From NCBI RefSeq assembly GCF_036226685.1, contig NZ_CP109009.1:5483501-5547500 (forward strand): a stretch of 64,000 nucleotides of DNA. The letters are read 5' to 3'. The notes beneath the pieces are model-generated. The model had not been told where the DNA came from. It saw nothing but the letters and a program-made list of their open reading frames with translations, and searched no databases. Shown here piece after piece: positions 44,373 to 55,489 of the stretch (its first letter is position 1; each line of letters begins with the position of its first letter). The stretch comes from Streptomyces sp. NBC_00690 (GTDB taxonomy: Bacteria; Actinomycetota; Actinomycetes; Streptomycetales; Streptomycetaceae). The position numbers were made by a program, and so were the translations under genes.

Positions 44373-44939
44373 TCAGACGGCTCCAAGATCGACGGCGACG
44401 GAGAAGGGCACGGCAGCTTCGATCACGCCGGTGAACATTTCGCCGTCCCTGTAGGCATGGGTGGCCGGGTCGAGAACGTAGGTGTAGACGATCGGGACAC
44501 CAGTGGCGGCCTGTTCGACCCGCCAGTAGAAGGGGATGCCGGCCTTGGCGTACTGGTCCACCTTCACGATCCGGTCGGTGGTCTCCGAGCCGGGCGATAC
44601 GACCTCGACGACCAGGAGTACGTGTTCGGGGCGGGTGGGCGTGAGGTCGATGGTCTCCGCCCGGTAGACGACGACGTCAGGGCGGCGGTTGGTGAGGGGA
44701 ACGTCCTGAAGGCGGACATCGAAGTCCGTGTCCGCGTTCCAGTCCGGGCCCGCGGCGGCGTCCAAGGCGTTGGCCAGGATGCGGGCCAGCCGGTTGTGGC
44801 GCTTGGAGGCGCTCGGGCTCACGACGACCATTCCGTCCACGATCTCAATGCCGGCACTCTGTTCCTCGGACCAGGAGTCGTACTGCTCCGCGCTGATCTG
44901 GGTGTGCATCCACGCGGGCGCGACCATCTCGGCGGTCAT
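44373..44939 (-). CDS. Uma2 family (DUF820) putative endonuclease
   Basis: This is a 188-residue protein of the Uma2 family, restriction-endonuclease-like fold: [11 protein letters not shown] (Asp of the PD motif) and [16 protein letters not shown] (the ExK-type strand), with [18 protein letters not shown]. Members are common in Streptomyces and cyanobacteria and their role is unknown. It lies on the same strand as the STAND cassette, 175 bp upstream, but a functional link is not shown. Confidence 0.85.
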   Translation of the reverse strand: MTAEMVAPAWMHTQISAEQYDSWSEEQSAGIEIVDGMVVVSPSASKRHNRLARILANALDAAAGPDWNADTDFDVRLQDVPLTNRRPDVVVYRAETIDLTPTRPEHVLLVVEVVSPGSETTDRIVKVDQYAKAGIPFYWRVEQAATGVPIVYTYVLDPATHAYRDGEMFTGVIEAAVPFSVAVDLGAV

Positions 44940-45170
44940 GGTGTGCCTCCTTCGGGGAGCCCTGACACTTCCAGCGCTGCTGCTGGACTCAGCCTACTGT
45001 TCTGCGATGCTGGGGCGCCCGATGCGGAAGGGCGCCGCGAAGGTTCGGGCAGGAAGAGCGTGGGCGGGAGGGGACGACTCGGTCAAGAAGATCCGCCAGC
45101 GCGTGGGCTTGCACCCGTACGGACGCTTCCCGAGTCCCGTGCTTCCGGGCTGGTGCGCGAGGATGGGCCC

Positions 45171-47180
<2,010 letters not shown>

Positions 47181-47302
47181 GGACTCGCTCGGGTCAAGGG
47201 CCAAGAGCCAAGAGCCCCAGGCGCAAGGATCCGCGGGGCCGGGGAGCCCGATCGGCATGTCAGCCGTCGGTCGGGTGCCCAGGCGGGGGCGATCGGGTCA
47301 GC

Positions 47303-47962
47303 TCAGGGTCGCCAGCCGGAGTCGAGCCCACGTAGCGCCGCATCCATCAGTTCTGCCAGATCGTCCCGGTGTTCCCGTTCGGCCCAGTACAGCAGCACCT
47401 CCCGCAGTACCCCCATCACGGCCGCCACCCGCACCCGTACGTCCAGATCGTCATGGGGGCGGCCGGCGCGGTCGGCGAGGACGCGGACCAGGACCGCGGA
47501 CGTGGCGGTCATCGTCTCCGTCATACGGGCTCGCATGGCGGGGAGCTCCACCATCAGCCGGGTGCGCTGCACCACCTCGTCCTGCTCCGCGCGGACCTGG
47601 GACGCCAGGGAGTGCACGATCACCTGGCGGATCGAGTCGAGCGGGTGTTCGTCGACCGGTCGCGCCAGCAGTTGGGCCTCCACGATCGGGTCGTACTCCT
47701 CGGTGAGGACGATGTCCTCCTTGGTCGGGAAGTAGCGGAAGACCGTCGAAGGCGAGACCTCGGCCGCTGCCGCGATCTGTTCCACCGTCGTCGCTTCGTA
47801 CCCCTGCTCCGCGATCAGTCGGTACGTCTCCTTGCGGATGGCGAGGCGGGTCTTCAGCTTCTTGCGTTCCCGCAATCCCGGGCGTGGCGAGGCCGACTGC
47901 TGGGACTCGGCGAGTCGGTCGCCCGAGGGCTTCGGGGCGGAGTCGGGTGCGGAGGCGGCCAT
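47303..47962 (-). CDS. TetR family regulator downstream of trhA
   Basis: This is a 219-residue TetR protein with helix-turn-helix near residues 50-95 (TTVEQIAAAAEVSPSTVFRY, FPTKEDIVLTEEYDP). The N-terminus is Ser/Pro-rich and disordered. The start is uncertain (ATG at 47962, or GTG at 47980). It lies on the same strand as trhA but is separated from it by a terminator; it may recognise the palindrome upstream of trhA. Confidence 0.88.
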   Translation of the reverse strand: MAASAPDSAPKPSGDRLAESQQSASPRPGLRERKKLKTRLAIRKETYRLIAEQGYEATTVEQIAAAAEVSPSTVFRYFPTKEDIVLTEEYDPIVEAQLLARPVDEHPLDSIRQVIVHSLASQVRAEQDEVVQRTRLMVELPAMRARMTETMTATSAVLVRVLADRAGRPHDDLDVRVRVAAVMGVLREVLLYWAEREHRDDLAELMDAALRGLDSGWRP

Positions 47963-48051
47963 GTGCTCATTGTCGGGCACCGGTCATCGGCGCCCGCCGC
48001 CGTACAGGCCGCGGAGCAGGGCCGTGCGAGCCGCACGGCAGGCGAGCGAAA

Positions 48052-48077
48052 AGGCCGTGGCGATGTCGCCACGGCCT
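48052..48077 (-). terminator. Terminator after trhA
   Basis: AGGCCGTGGCG pairs with CGCCACGGCCT (11 bp); read on the minus strand the stem is followed by a short T run, matching an intrinsic terminator. Confidence 0.85.
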
Positions 48078-48099
48078 CGTGCTCGTGGGGGCCGGGAGG

Positions 48100-48786
48100 T
48101 CAGTGCTGGTAGGCGACCAGCGAGATGCCGACGTAGTGCACCACGAATGCCGCCAGCGTCAGTGAGTGGAAGACCTCGTGGAAGCCGAACCAGCGCGGTG
48201 AGGGGTTGGGCCGTTTGATCCCGTACACCACTCCGCCGGCGCTGTAGAGGAGCCCACCGACGATCACACAGACGAGTACCGCGATCCCCCCGGTCCGCAT
48301 GAAGTCGGGCAGGAAGAAGACCGCCGCCCAGCCCATCGCGATGTAGCAGGGGGTGTAGAGCCATCGCGGCGCGCCGACCCACAGCACCCGGAAGGCGATA
48401 CCGGCGGCGGCCGCCGCCCAGACCGCCCACAGAAGGGGCCGTGCGGTGGAATCGGGGAGCAGAAGCATCGTGAGCGGGGTATAGGTGCCCGCGATGATCA
48501 GAAAGATATTCGCGTGGTCGAGTCTGCGCAGGATGGCTTCGCCGCGCGGTCCCCAGTTCCCGCGGTGGTACAGCGCGCTCACGCCGAACAGCAGGCAGGC
48601 GGTCAGGACGTAGATCGCGCACGCCAGCCGGGCCCGTGAGGTGCCGGCGGACGCCGTGAGCACCAGACCCGCGACGAGCACCGCCGGGAACATCCCGGCG
48701 TGAATCCAGCCGCGCATCCTCGGCTTGACGGGCACTGGCTCTATCTCGGTCACTTCGGGCGCGGCGGAGCTCGCGGCAGAGGTCAT
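48100..48786 (-). CDS. trhA: PAQR/hemolysin III family membrane protein
   Basis: This is a 228-residue seven-span protein of the HlyIII/PAQR family. Conserved zinc-site residues are visible: ALYHRG, RLDHANIF and FHEVFHSLTLAAF with three histidines. In bacteria TrhA homologues are linked to membrane-fluidity homeostasis. A perfect palindrome begins 13 bp upstream of the start, so expression is probably controlled by a TetR-type repressor. Confidence 0.9.
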   Translation of the reverse strand: MTSAASSAAPEVTEIEPVPVKPRMRGWIHAGMFPAVLVAGLVLTASAGTSRARLACAIYVLTACLLFGVSALYHRGNWGPRGEAILRRLDHANIFLIIAGTYTPLTMLLLPDSTARPLLWAVWAAAAAGIAFRVLWVGAPRWLYTPCYIAMGWAAVFFLPDFMRTGGIAVLVCVIVGGLLYSAGGVVYGIKRPNPSPRWFGFHEVFHSLTLAAFVVHYVGISLVAYQH

Positions 48787-48798
48787 GCTCTGGATGGT

Positions 48799-48816
48799 AC
48801 CTACGGAACCGTAGGT
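48799..48816. promoter_or_regulatory. 18-bp palindrome upstream of trhA, probable TetR operator
   Basis: ACCTACGG and CCGTAGGT flank a central AA, a perfect palindrome 13 bp before the trhA start. The sequence resembles TetR operators found before fatty-acid and membrane-lipid genes in actinomycetes. Confidence 0.7.
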
Positions 48817-49091
48817 CCCACACAGCTACCGGGCCTAACCGCCCAGATCGATGTGACCAGCGCTTATACGACCTTTATGAAGATGGCCGTTCGCCTGGGG
48901 TAGTGGCCCTTCGGGGCGTGGCAGGGTGGCGACACGAGTGGTGATGCTCACGTGAGATGCCCTCTGGACATATGGGCGCGAGCCACGGATGATCAGATGA
49001 GTGCGGTCGGCACCGGATGAGCGGCTACGAAGCATCCGGGTCGCAGCCCCCACGGGGCAACAACCCTCAAACACCTCATTTAGGAGCGATC

Positions 49092-50912
49092 GTGGCGCGC
49101 GACATCGCGGCTCCCACCGTCCCCACTCACCACCGGGAGCTGATCTCCTGGGTCGACGAGATCGCAGCCATCACCGAGCCGGACAGCGTCGTCTGGTGTG
49201 ATGGTTCCGAGGCCGAGTACGAGCGCCTGTGCGAGGAGCTCGTGGCCAAGGGCACCTTCAAAAAACTCGACCCGATCAAGCGCCCGAACTCGTACTACGC
49301 CGCGTCCGACCCCTCCGACGTCGCCCGGGTGGAGGACCGCACCTTCATCTGCTCCGAGAAGGAGGCGGACGCCGGCCCGACCAACCACTGGAAGGCCCCC
49401 GCCGAGATGCGGGACATCTTCACCGGTGAGCAGGGCATCTTCCGCGGTGCGATGCGCGGACGCACGATGTACGTGGTGCCCTTCTGCATGGGACCGGTCG
49501 GTTCGCCGCTGTCCGCGATCGGCGTCGAGATCACCGACTCCGCCTATGTCGCCGTCTCCATGCGCACCATGACCCGCATGGGCAAGGCAGTCCTGGACGA
49601 ACTCGGCTCCGACGGATTCTTCGTCAAGGCCGTCCACACCCTGGGCGCACCCCTCGCGGAGGGCCAGCAGGACGTCCCGTGGCCCTGCAACTCCACCAAG
49701 TACATCTCCCACTTCCCCGAGAGCCGTGAGATCTGGTCGTACGGCTCCGGGTACGGCGGCAACGCCCTGCTCGGCAAGAAGTGCTACGCCCTGCGGATCG
49801 CCTCCGTCATGGCCCGCGACGAGGGCTGGCTCGCCGAGCACATGCTGATCCTCAAGCTCACCCCGCCCAAGGGCCAGTCCCAGTACATCGCCGCCGCCTT
49901 CCCCTCCGCCTGCGGCAAGACCAACCTGGCCATGCTGGAGCCCACAATCCCCGGCTGGACCGTGGAGACCATCGGCGACGACATCGCCTGGATGCGGTTC
50001 GGCGAGGACGGCAGGCTGTACGCGATCAACCCCGAGGCGGGCTTCTTCGGCGTCGCGCCCGGCACCGGCGAACACACCAACGCCAACGCCATGAAGACCC
50101 TGTGGGGCAATGCGGTCTTCACCAATGTCGCGCTCACCGACGACAACGACATCTGGTGGGAGGGCATGACGGAGGAGACTCCTGCGCACCTCACGGACTG
50201 GAAGGGCAACGACTGGACCCCCGAGTCCACCACCCCGGCCGCCCACCCCAACGCCCGCTTCACGGTGCCCGCCGCACAGTGCCCGACCGTGGCCCCCGAG
50301 TGGGAGGACCCGAAGGGCGTACCGATCTCGGCGATCCTCTTCGGCGGCCGTCGCGCCAGCGCGGTTCCCCTGGTCACCGAGTCCTTCAGCTGGCAGCACG
50401 GCGTGTTCCTGGGCGCCAATGTGGCGAGTGAGAAGACCGCGGCGGCCGAGGGCAAGGTGGGCGAGCTGCGCCGCGACCCGTTCGCGATGCTCCCCTTCTG
50501 CGGCTACAACATGGGCGACTACATGGCTCACTGGCTCAAGGTCGGCGAGAGCGCCGACCCGGCCAAGCTGCCCAAGATCTACTACGTCAACTGGTTCCGC
50601 AAGAACGACGCCGGCAAGTTCGTCTGGCCCGGCTTCGGCGAGAACAGCCGGGTGCTGAAGTGGATCGTCGAGCGGCTCGAAGGCAAGGCCGACGGCGTCG
50701 AGACCCCCATCGGCATCCTGCCGACCGCGCAGGCGCTGGACACCGACGGTCTGAAGCTGGGCGCGGACGACCTCGACTTCCTGCTGAAGGTGGACACCGA
50801 GGTCTGGCGCGAAGAAGCGGCCCTCGTGCCGGAGCACCTCAACACCTTCGGCGACCACACGCCGAAGGAGCTGTGGGACGAGTACCGCGCACTGGTGGCC
50901 CGACTGGGCTGA
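49092..50912 (+). CDS. pckG: Phosphoenolpyruvate carboxykinase (GTP)
   Basis: This is a 606-residue GTP-dependent PEPCK that converts oxaloacetate to PEP in gluconeogenesis. The kinase P-loop [12 protein letters not shown] (270-281), GDDIAWM and [12 protein letters not shown] are diagnostic of the GTP class. The GTG at 49092 has AGGAG upstream; the earlier in-frame ATG at 49017 adds 25 residues without a ribosome site. Two hairpins follow. Confidence 0.95.
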   Translation: MARDIAAPTVPTHHRELISWVDEIAAITEPDSVVWCDGSEAEYERLCEELVAKGTFKKLDPIKRPNSYYAASDPSDVARVEDRTFICSEKEADAGPTNHWKAPAEMRDIFTGEQGIFRGAMRGRTMYVVPFCMGPVGSPLSAIGVEITDSAYVAVSMRTMTRMGKAVLDELGSDGFFVKAVHTLGAPLAEGQQDVPWPCNSTKYISHFPESREIWSYGSGYGGNALLGKKCYALRIASVMARDEGWLAEHMLILKLTPPKGQSQYIAAAFPSACGKTNLAMLEPTIPGWTVETIGDDIAWMRFGEDGRLYAINPEAGFFGVAPGTGEHTNANAMKTLWGNAVFTNVALTDDNDIWWEGMTEETPAHLTDWKGNDWTPESTTPAAHPNARFTVPAAQCPTVAPEWEDPKGVPISAILFGGRRASAVPLVTESFSWQHGVFLGANVASEKTAAAEGKVGELRRDPFAMLPFCGYNMGDYMAHWLKVGESADPAKLPKIYYVNWFRKNDAGKFVWPGFGENSRVLKWIVERLEGKADGVETPIGILPTAQALDTDGLKLGADDLDFLLKVDTEVWREEAALVPEHLNTFGDHTPKELWDEYRALVARLG

Positions 50913-50921
50913 CGCCGCACT

Positions 50922-50953
50922 CCGCTGCCGTCCGGGGCCACGGGCGGCAGCGG
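50922..50953 (+). terminator. First hairpin after pckG
   Basis: CCGCTGCCG pairs with CGGCAGCGG (9 bp) 10 bp after the stop. Confidence 0.65.
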
Positions 50954-51104
50954 TCCGGCGTCCCAAGACGTCGCGGCAGGACATCTCGACATCCGCCCTG
51001 ACCCGTGGGGTCGCCACGGTCTGCCGTGACAGGGGCCTGACCCATGGTCGGGCTGAACAGCGGTCGGGCTGCATCAGCAGACACGATCCATGACGGGCCC
51101 CAGG

Positions 51105-51135
51105 CCCCCGGAAGCCCCCTCACGGCTTCCGGGGG
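51105..51135. terminator. Second hairpin between pckG and the 128-aa gene
   Basis: CCCCCGGAAGCC pairs with GGCTTCCGGGGG (12 bp, 7-nt loop) between convergent genes. The rest of the 364-bp gap holds no recognised gene. Confidence 0.75.
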
Positions 51136-51276
51136 TCGCTCATTTCCTCCGGACATCCCGTGCGGACATTCCCGTGCGGACGGCCACGGGAGGTCAGCCG
51201 CGCGAGGGTGACCATCGGAAGGCAACCGTGCGTGGCGCCCGGTCCACGCGCCTGAGCGGCCCGTGGACCGGGGCCG

Positions 51277-51663
51277 TCAGTGGGCCCCGACCAGTCGAGG
51301 CGCGTCGAGGGCCGCCGCGTGGGCGTCCATGCGCTCGGCGGCGAGGATGGCGACCGTGGTGTCGGCGCGGGAGGCCGCGACGACCAGAGCCCGGCCGGCC
51401 AGGGCATGAGCCCTACGGTGCAGAACGTGCGGATCGCCGGTGCCCACCGCCGTACGGCGCACGGGGGCGGCGCCCCGCAGTCGGGTGATCTGGGCGGCGA
51501 TGCGCTCGGCCGGCTCACTCAGGGCCAGCTCATCGGTGACGGTCAGCAGCGCGCAGAGATGGCCCGCCAGCTGGATGTCCAACTCCTCCTCGCGCGTCCG
51601 GTGCGGATAGCCGTCGGACGGGGTAGCGGAGTGGACGGATTTGGTGCGGATCGGCTCGTACAT
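51277..51663 (-). CDS. Conserved hypothetical protein (128 aa)
   Basis: The soluble, helical protein starts MYEPIRTKSVHSATPSDGYP. It has no recognised motif beyond an Ala/Arg-rich helix pattern. It sits convergent to pckG, as in other Streptomyces. GGAGG lies 10 nt before the ATG. The promoter region carries overlapping palindromes (51705-51725). Confidence 0.6.
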   Translation of the reverse strand: MYEPIRTKSVHSATPSDGYPHRTREEELDIQLAGHLCALLTVTDELALSEPAERIAAQITRLRGAAPVRRTAVGTGDPHVLHRRAHALAGRALVVAASRADTTVAILAAERMDAHAAALDAPRLVGAH

Positions 51664-51704
51664 GGGGGATAGCCTCCTGCTCACTTCCAGGAGACCATCC
51701 TAGC

Positions 51705-51725
51705 TTAGATCAAGTCTAAACTTGA
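51705..51725. promoter_or_regulatory. Overlapping palindromes in the promoter of the 128-aa gene
   Basis: TTAGA-TCAAG-TCTAA (51705-51719) overlaps TCAAGT-CTAA-ACTTGA (51710-51725). The first has the 7-1-7 geometry of Fur/PerR-type boxes. Read on the minus strand it sits just upstream of a TAGGAT -10-like hexamer. Confidence 0.5.
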
Positions 51726-51742
51726 GCTCGGTCGGAGATGCT

Positions 51743-51778
51743 GGCGATTTACGGGCCACACTTCGCCCGTAAATCGCC
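51743..51778. terminator. 14-bp inverted repeat between the aminotransferase and the 128-aa gene
   Basis: GGCGATTTACGGGC pairs with GCCCGTAAATCGCC around an 8-nt loop. It lies 167 bp past the aminotransferase stop, so it could terminate that gene or serve as an operator. Confidence 0.6.
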
Positions 51779-51944
51779 CCAAGGCATCTGAATGCACCGG
51801 AAGGCCGCCTCCCAGGGCCAGTCTCAGCGCCGGCGTACGCCCCAGGAGGGGGCACGACATACGGCTGAGCGCCGGGCCAGGAGGGCGGCCTTCAGGTGTG
51901 TTGCCCTTCCGCACGTCAGCGGCGACGGGCGCGGGCCAAGGGCC

Positions 51945-53156
51945 TCAGGGCTGGCCGTAGCCATCCAGGAACGATCCGATCCGGGTGATCGCATCCGCGA
52001 GCTCCGGCGCGGCTGGCAGGGTCACGATCCGGAAGTGATCCGGCTCCGGCCAGTTGAACCCGGTTCCGTGCACCACCATGATCTTCTCGGCGCGCAGGAG
52101 GTCGAGGACCATCTGTCGATCGTCCTTGATCTTGTAGACCTGTGGATCGAGCCGGGGGAAGAGGTAGAGCGCACCCTTCGGCTTGACGCAGGTCACCCCG
52201 GGGATCTGGGTGACCAGGTCGTACGCGACGTTCCGCTGCTCCAGGATGCGTCCGCCCGGGAGTACGAGGTCCTCGATCGACTGTCGGCCGCCGAGCGCCG
52301 TGGCCACCGCGTGCTGGGAGGGCATGTTGGCGCACAGCCGCATGTTGGCGAGGACGGTCAGCCCCTCGATGTAGGAGGCGGCATGCTCCTTGGGTCCGCA
52401 GACCGCCATCCATCCGGTGCGATATCCGGCCACCCGATAGTTCTTCGAGAGGCCGTTGAAGGTGAGGACGAGGAGGTCCGGTGCGATCGCGGCGGTCGGC
52501 GTGTGGGTGGTGCCGTCGTAGAGGATCTTGTCGTAGATCTCATCGGAGCAGACGACCAACTGATGGCGCCGGGCGATTTCGGTCAACCCGCGCAGCATCT
52601 CGTCGTCGTAGACCGCGCCGGTGGGGTTGTTGGGGTTGATGATCACGATCGCTCGGGTGCGGTCCGTGATCTTCCGTTCGATGTCGGCGAGGTCCGGCAT
52701 CCAGTCGGACTGCTCGTCGCACCGGTAGTGCACGGCGGTGCCGCCGGCCAACGAAACCGATGCGGTCCACAGCGGGTAGTCCGGGGCGGGTACGAGCACC
52801 TCGTCACCGTCGTCGAGCAGTGCCTGCATCGACATCTGGATGAGCTCCGAGACGCCGTTGCCGAGGTAGACGTCCTCGACGTCCAACTCGATGCCCTTGG
52901 TCTGGTAGTGCTGCATCACCGCGCGCCGTGCGGACAGCAACCCCTTGGCGTCGCCGTATCCATGTGCGCTGCCGAGATTGCGGAGGATGTCCTCCAGGAT
53001 CTCGGGTGGGCATTCGAACCCGAAGGCTGCCGGGTTGCCGGTGTTGAGTTTGAGGATGCGGTGCCCTGCTGCTTCCAGCCGCATCGCTTCCTCAAGGACC
53101 GGACCCCGGATCTCGTAACAGACATTCGCGAGCTTCGTCGACTGGATCACCTGCAT
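51945..53156 (-). CDS. PLP-dependent aminotransferase (alanine aminotransferase-like)
   Basis: This is a 403-residue fold-type I class I aminotransferase. The PLP lysine is Lys238 in FNGLSKNYRVAGYRTGWM; NPNNPTGAVY (174-183) and the C-terminal FRIVTL arginine are class features. Sequence style (IQSTKLANVCYEIRGPVLEE) matches AlaA/AlaT-type enzymes moving amino groups between alanine and 2-oxoglutarate. A 346-bp non-coding region lies upstream. Confidence 0.9.
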   Translation of the reverse strand: MQVIQSTKLANVCYEIRGPVLEEAMRLEAAGHRILKLNTGNPAAFGFECPPEILEDILRNLGSAHGYGDAKGLLSARRAVMQHYQTKGIELDVEDVYLGNGVSELIQMSMQALLDDGDEVLVPAPDYPLWTASVSLAGGTAVHYRCDEQSDWMPDLADIERKITDRTRAIVIINPNNPTGAVYDDEMLRGLTEIARRHQLVVCSDEIYDKILYDGTTHTPTAAIAPDLLVLTFNGLSKNYRVAGYRTGWMAVCGPKEHAASYIEGLTVLANMRLCANMPSQHAVATALGGRQSIEDLVLPGGRILEQRNVAYDLVTQIPGVTCVKPKGALYLFPRLDPQVYKIKDDRQMVLDLLRAEKIMVVHGTGFNWPEPDHFRIVTLPAAPELADAITRIGSFLDGYGQP

Positions 53157-53431
53157 GACGGTGAGCTTACGGCCGCGTATCGGCGTGTGCTGTTCGTTTT
53201 TCCGTGGCTCGCGACAAGGGGTCCCGGTAGGGGAATGTCCTCTTTAGTGCTTCATTTGGCGAGAGTGCCTCACGTCCTTGGAAAACGTTCCCCGGATGAG
53301 CTCGACACCTGCGGTTCGCCCCTTGGGTGACCGAGAGCGACGGGTGAATGTTGCGCTCGTCACCTCGCCCGTAAGGGCCCCAATGAGGGGTGCGCCACGA
53401 GGTCGAAGTCCATGAAAGGGGCGGAAAGCCA
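53157..53431. other. Intergenic region upstream of the aminotransferase
   Basis: No gene recognised; contains the aminotransferase promoter. Local sequence is less GC-rich near 53190-53260. Confidence 0.4.
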
Positions 53432-53466
53432 CCGCCCCGACCGTTGGAAGGAAGCGGCCGGGGCGG
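53432..53466 (-). terminator. Terminator after the DUF4360 gene
   Basis: CCGCCCCGACCG pairs imperfectly with CGGCCGGGGCGG 37 bp past the stop. Confidence 0.65.
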
Positions 53467-53502
53467 GATTGCTCGTTAGGTCAGCGCGGGGTGATCAGCG
53501 GT

Positions 53503-54156
53503 TCAGGGGCATTCCTTCCACGCAAGGCGGTAGACGGTGTCGATGGCGCCATCGGTGGAGTCCATCGTCATGAAGCTGGTGGTCTTCGTCCGGTCGGAGA
53601 GTCCGGGGCTCACCCGCAATTCGGTGTTCACGTTGAAGTTGCGCTTCACGCCGCAGGGCGCCCAGACCATCTGGCCCCACTCCGTGCTGTTGGTGGCCTG
53701 CCAGTTGTCGTTCAGAGGGCCGCGGAAGTTGTGGGTGCGGGAGGCCGTGACCGGTGAGCCCTGGAAGTAGTACGACGCCTTCTGGGTGCCGACCGCGGTG
53801 GGCTCCAGGCTGGCGAAGCCGCGGTAGTCCGTGCTGGCGATCGCGTAGGTGAAGCCCTGCGGTACATGGAGCACCAGACTGAGCTGGCAGTTCTTCCGGA
53901 AGTCGGTCGGTGAGGCGCCGACTCCCACCTTGGCGAGGTAGTCGCTGTAGGTCACGGTGAAGGCGGTGTTGTCCTCGGAGACGGCCACGGCCGCGGTGCC
54001 GGGGTGACAGCCCGATCCATTGATGGTTGCGATGTCGATGGTGATTTTCTCTGGCGGTGCGGCAAAAGTCACCGTCTTCGCGGAGGCGTTCGAAGCGCCG
54101 AGCAGTGACGCCAATATGGCCGCCGCAGCACCACTCGCGAAAAGTGCACGGGACAT
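53503..54156 (-). CDS. Secreted DUF4360 protein (217 aa)
   Basis: The signal peptide (MSRALFASGAAAAILASLLG, cleavage near ASA|K) is followed by a beta-rich domain with four cysteines, the DUF4360 family pattern (CHPGTAAVAVSEDNTAFTVT, CQLSLVLHVPQGFTYAI). Such secreted proteins are common in Streptomyces and are of unknown function. It lies at the edge of the chaplin/rodlin island. Confidence 0.85.
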   Translation of the reverse strand: MSRALFASGAAAAILASLLGASNASAKTVTFAAPPEKITIDIATINGSGCHPGTAAVAVSEDNTAFTVTYSDYLAKVGVGASPTDFRKNCQLSLVLHVPQGFTYAIASTDYRGFASLEPTAVGTQKASYYFQGSPVTASRTHNFRGPLNDNWQATNSTEWGQMVWAPCGVKRNFNVNTELRVSPGLSDRTKTTSFMTMDSTDGAIDTVYRLAWKECP

Positions 54157-54227
54157 GATTCTCCGTTCGATGGGAATGAGAATTCTTTCATCCGGGAAAG
54201 CCCATGACCGGGCAGGGTCATGACAAT

Positions 54228-54257
54228 CCTTCAGGAAATGAAACAGTTTCCTGAAGG
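54228..54257 (-). other. AT-rich hairpin upstream of the DUF4360 gene
   Basis: CCTTCAGGAAA pairs with TTTCCTGAAGG around an 8-nt loop, 72-101 bp before the ATG; probably in the 5' leader or promoter region. Confidence 0.5.
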
Positions 54258-54345
54258 AGCGGATAGCGGAATGCTAGATACCGGGAGGTGCTGTTGCCAG
54301 AGGGTTAGCAACTCTGGTCGTTATCGGCAATGAGTTGGCGTGAAA

Positions 54346-54435
54346 CAGCCCCGGGGCACGCTTTCGCATGCCCCGGGGCTGTGATTCTCTGACTCATTGT
54401 CAGTTATTCGCTACTGACGAATTTTCGGTAGCGAA
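54346..54435 (-). terminator. Double terminator after the chaplin gene
   Basis: CAGCCCCGGGGCA/TGCCCCGGGGCTG (13-bp stem, 54346-54381) and TTCGCTAC/GTAGCGAA (54407-54435) lie in tandem 13 bp past the chaplin stop. Confidence 0.85.
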
Positions 54436-54447
54436 GACAGAAAGTAG

Positions 54448-54681
54448 TCAGGCGTTCACACAGGTGTTGCCGAAGGCGGGGTTGAGAAGTCCGATCACGT
54501 TGATCGAGTTGCCACAGACGTTGATGGGCACGTGAACGGGGATCTGAATCAGGTTGCCGGACAGAACGCCGGGCGAACCGATCGCGGCACCAGTGGCGTC
54601 GGCGTCGGCCATGGCCGGGGCGGCAGAGCCCAGCGCCATGATGACACCAGCGATGACGGCAGCAGCCTTCTTGTGCTTCAT
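54448..54681 (-). CDS. Short chaplin with two cysteines (ChpD-H type)
   Basis: This is a 77-residue secreted protein: signal peptide (cleavage near AMA|D), then one chaplin domain, GSPGVLSGNLIQIPVHVPIN and INVIGLLNPAFGNT, with Cys56 and Cys74 that form the conserved disulfide. Short chaplins assemble into amyloid fibres on spores and aerial hyphae and lower water surface tension. Promoter motif at 54773-54800; double terminator downstream. Confidence 0.93.
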   Translation of the reverse strand: MKHKKAAAVIAGVIMALGSAAPAMADADATGAAIGSPGVLSGNLIQIPVHVPINVCGNSINVIGLLNPAFGNTCVNA

Positions 54682-54772
54682 CTTGTGATCCTTTCAGTGG
54701 CGGTGCGGTACGCAGCCACGGCCTTCGCGCTGCGTCGACAGTTTTCTGTGCATTCGCACCCCCGCAGATCTA

Positions 54773-54800
54773 GTAACGAGTGGATTCCCGCGAGGAAACC
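54773..54800 (-). promoter_or_regulatory. Promoter motif GGTTTC-N16-CGTTAC upstream of the chaplin
   Basis: Read on the minus strand, GGTTTC and CGTTAC are separated by 16 bp, about 92 bp before the start codon. The same hexamer pair with the same spacing occurs before the small secreted gene at 57050. CGTT-type -10 elements are typical of ECF sigma factors such as BldN; the sigma factor is inferred. Confidence 0.5.
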
Positions 54801-54954
54801 GCCATATGGCTAATCGTTCGAAATGTCACTCGTATGCCGCACTATATTTCTTCAGATCGGCAGCAAATTGCTTTAGGTGATAACTCAACGTAAAGCGATG
54901 GGGTGACGTCGTTCAAATTTCGCGAGGGCCGGAGCCGCCCATGGCGGGGAGGAA
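54801..54954. other. AT-richer upstream region of the chaplin gene
   Basis: Unusually AT-rich stretch for this genome (about 54800-54900). No gene recognised. Confidence 0.4.
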
Positions 54955-54995
54955 TGCGTGTGCCCCCGAACGCCTTGCGCTCAGGGGCACACGCA
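54955..54995 (-). terminator. Terminator after the first rodlin
   Basis: TGCGTGTGCCCC pairs with GGGGCACACGCA (12 bp) 10 bp past the stop. Confidence 0.8.
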
Positions 54996-55004
54996 GTTCG
55001 GCGC

Positions 55005-55415
55005 TTAGTTGTTGCCCGCGCCGTTGCCCGACAGGATCGGGATGTTGCTGAGGATGTGCGACAGCGGCTCGTCACCCTTGGCCTGCGTCGAGTTCTCGGT
55101 GCACTGCTGGTTCTGCGGCGCGGAGAGGATCGAGACGTCCTGGACGGCGACCGGGATGAGACCGATCAGCGAACCGACGTTGGCCTTCGCGGGCAGGGCG
55201 ATGCAGGGCTTGTTCAGCGACCCCTGGACGAGGGCGAACTGCGGGCTCATGTTGCCGTGGGTGGCGGAGTTGCCGTAGGTCTGCGAGGCGCCGTTGCCGC
55301 TGAAGGAGGTGGTGCCGTTGTCGTTGCCGATGGCCAGGGCCGGGGAGGCCACGGCCGCACCGGCGCCCACCATCGAAGCGGTGACCGCTGCGGTAGCCAG
55401 AATCTTCTTGATCAC
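55005..55415 (-). CDS. Rodlin (RdlA/RdlB family)
   Basis: This is a 136-residue secreted protein with a signal peptide (MIKKILATAAVTASMVGAGA, cleavage near ALA|I) and the conserved rodlin core: VQGSLNKPC (Cys71), AKANVGSLIGLIPVAVQD, SAPQNQQCTENSTQAKGDE (Cys105) and LSHILSN. Rodlins organise chaplin fibres into the paired rodlets on aerial hyphae and spores. The GTG start at 55415 follows GGACAT. It shares promoter sequence with the second rodlin. Confidence 0.95.
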   Translation of the reverse strand: MIKKILATAAVTASMVGAGAAVASPALAIGNDNGTTSFSGNGASQTYGNSATHGNMSPQFALVQGSLNKPCIALPAKANVGSLIGLIPVAVQDVSILSAPQNQQCTENSTQAKGDEPLSHILSNIPILSGNGAGNN

Positions 55416-55461
55416 TTGATGTCCCTTTTCGCTATGAACGATCGATCGTGGAGCAGACTGA

Positions 55462-55489
55462 TCAACTGCCCTCGACCCGTTTGGTTCCG
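55462..55489 (-). promoter_or_regulatory. ECF-type promoter of the first rodlin (CGGAAC-N16-AGTTGA)
   Basis: The pair CGGAAC/AGTTGA at 16-bp spacing is close to the BldN-type consensus as I recall it (CGTAAC-N16-CGTTGA). BldN drives chaplin and rodlin genes in Streptomyces, which supports the call. About 47 bp before the start codon. Confidence 0.55.

Noticed and set aside
49080..51074. 664-residue minus-strand frame opposite pckG
   Set aside because: Antisense shadow of PEP carboxykinase.
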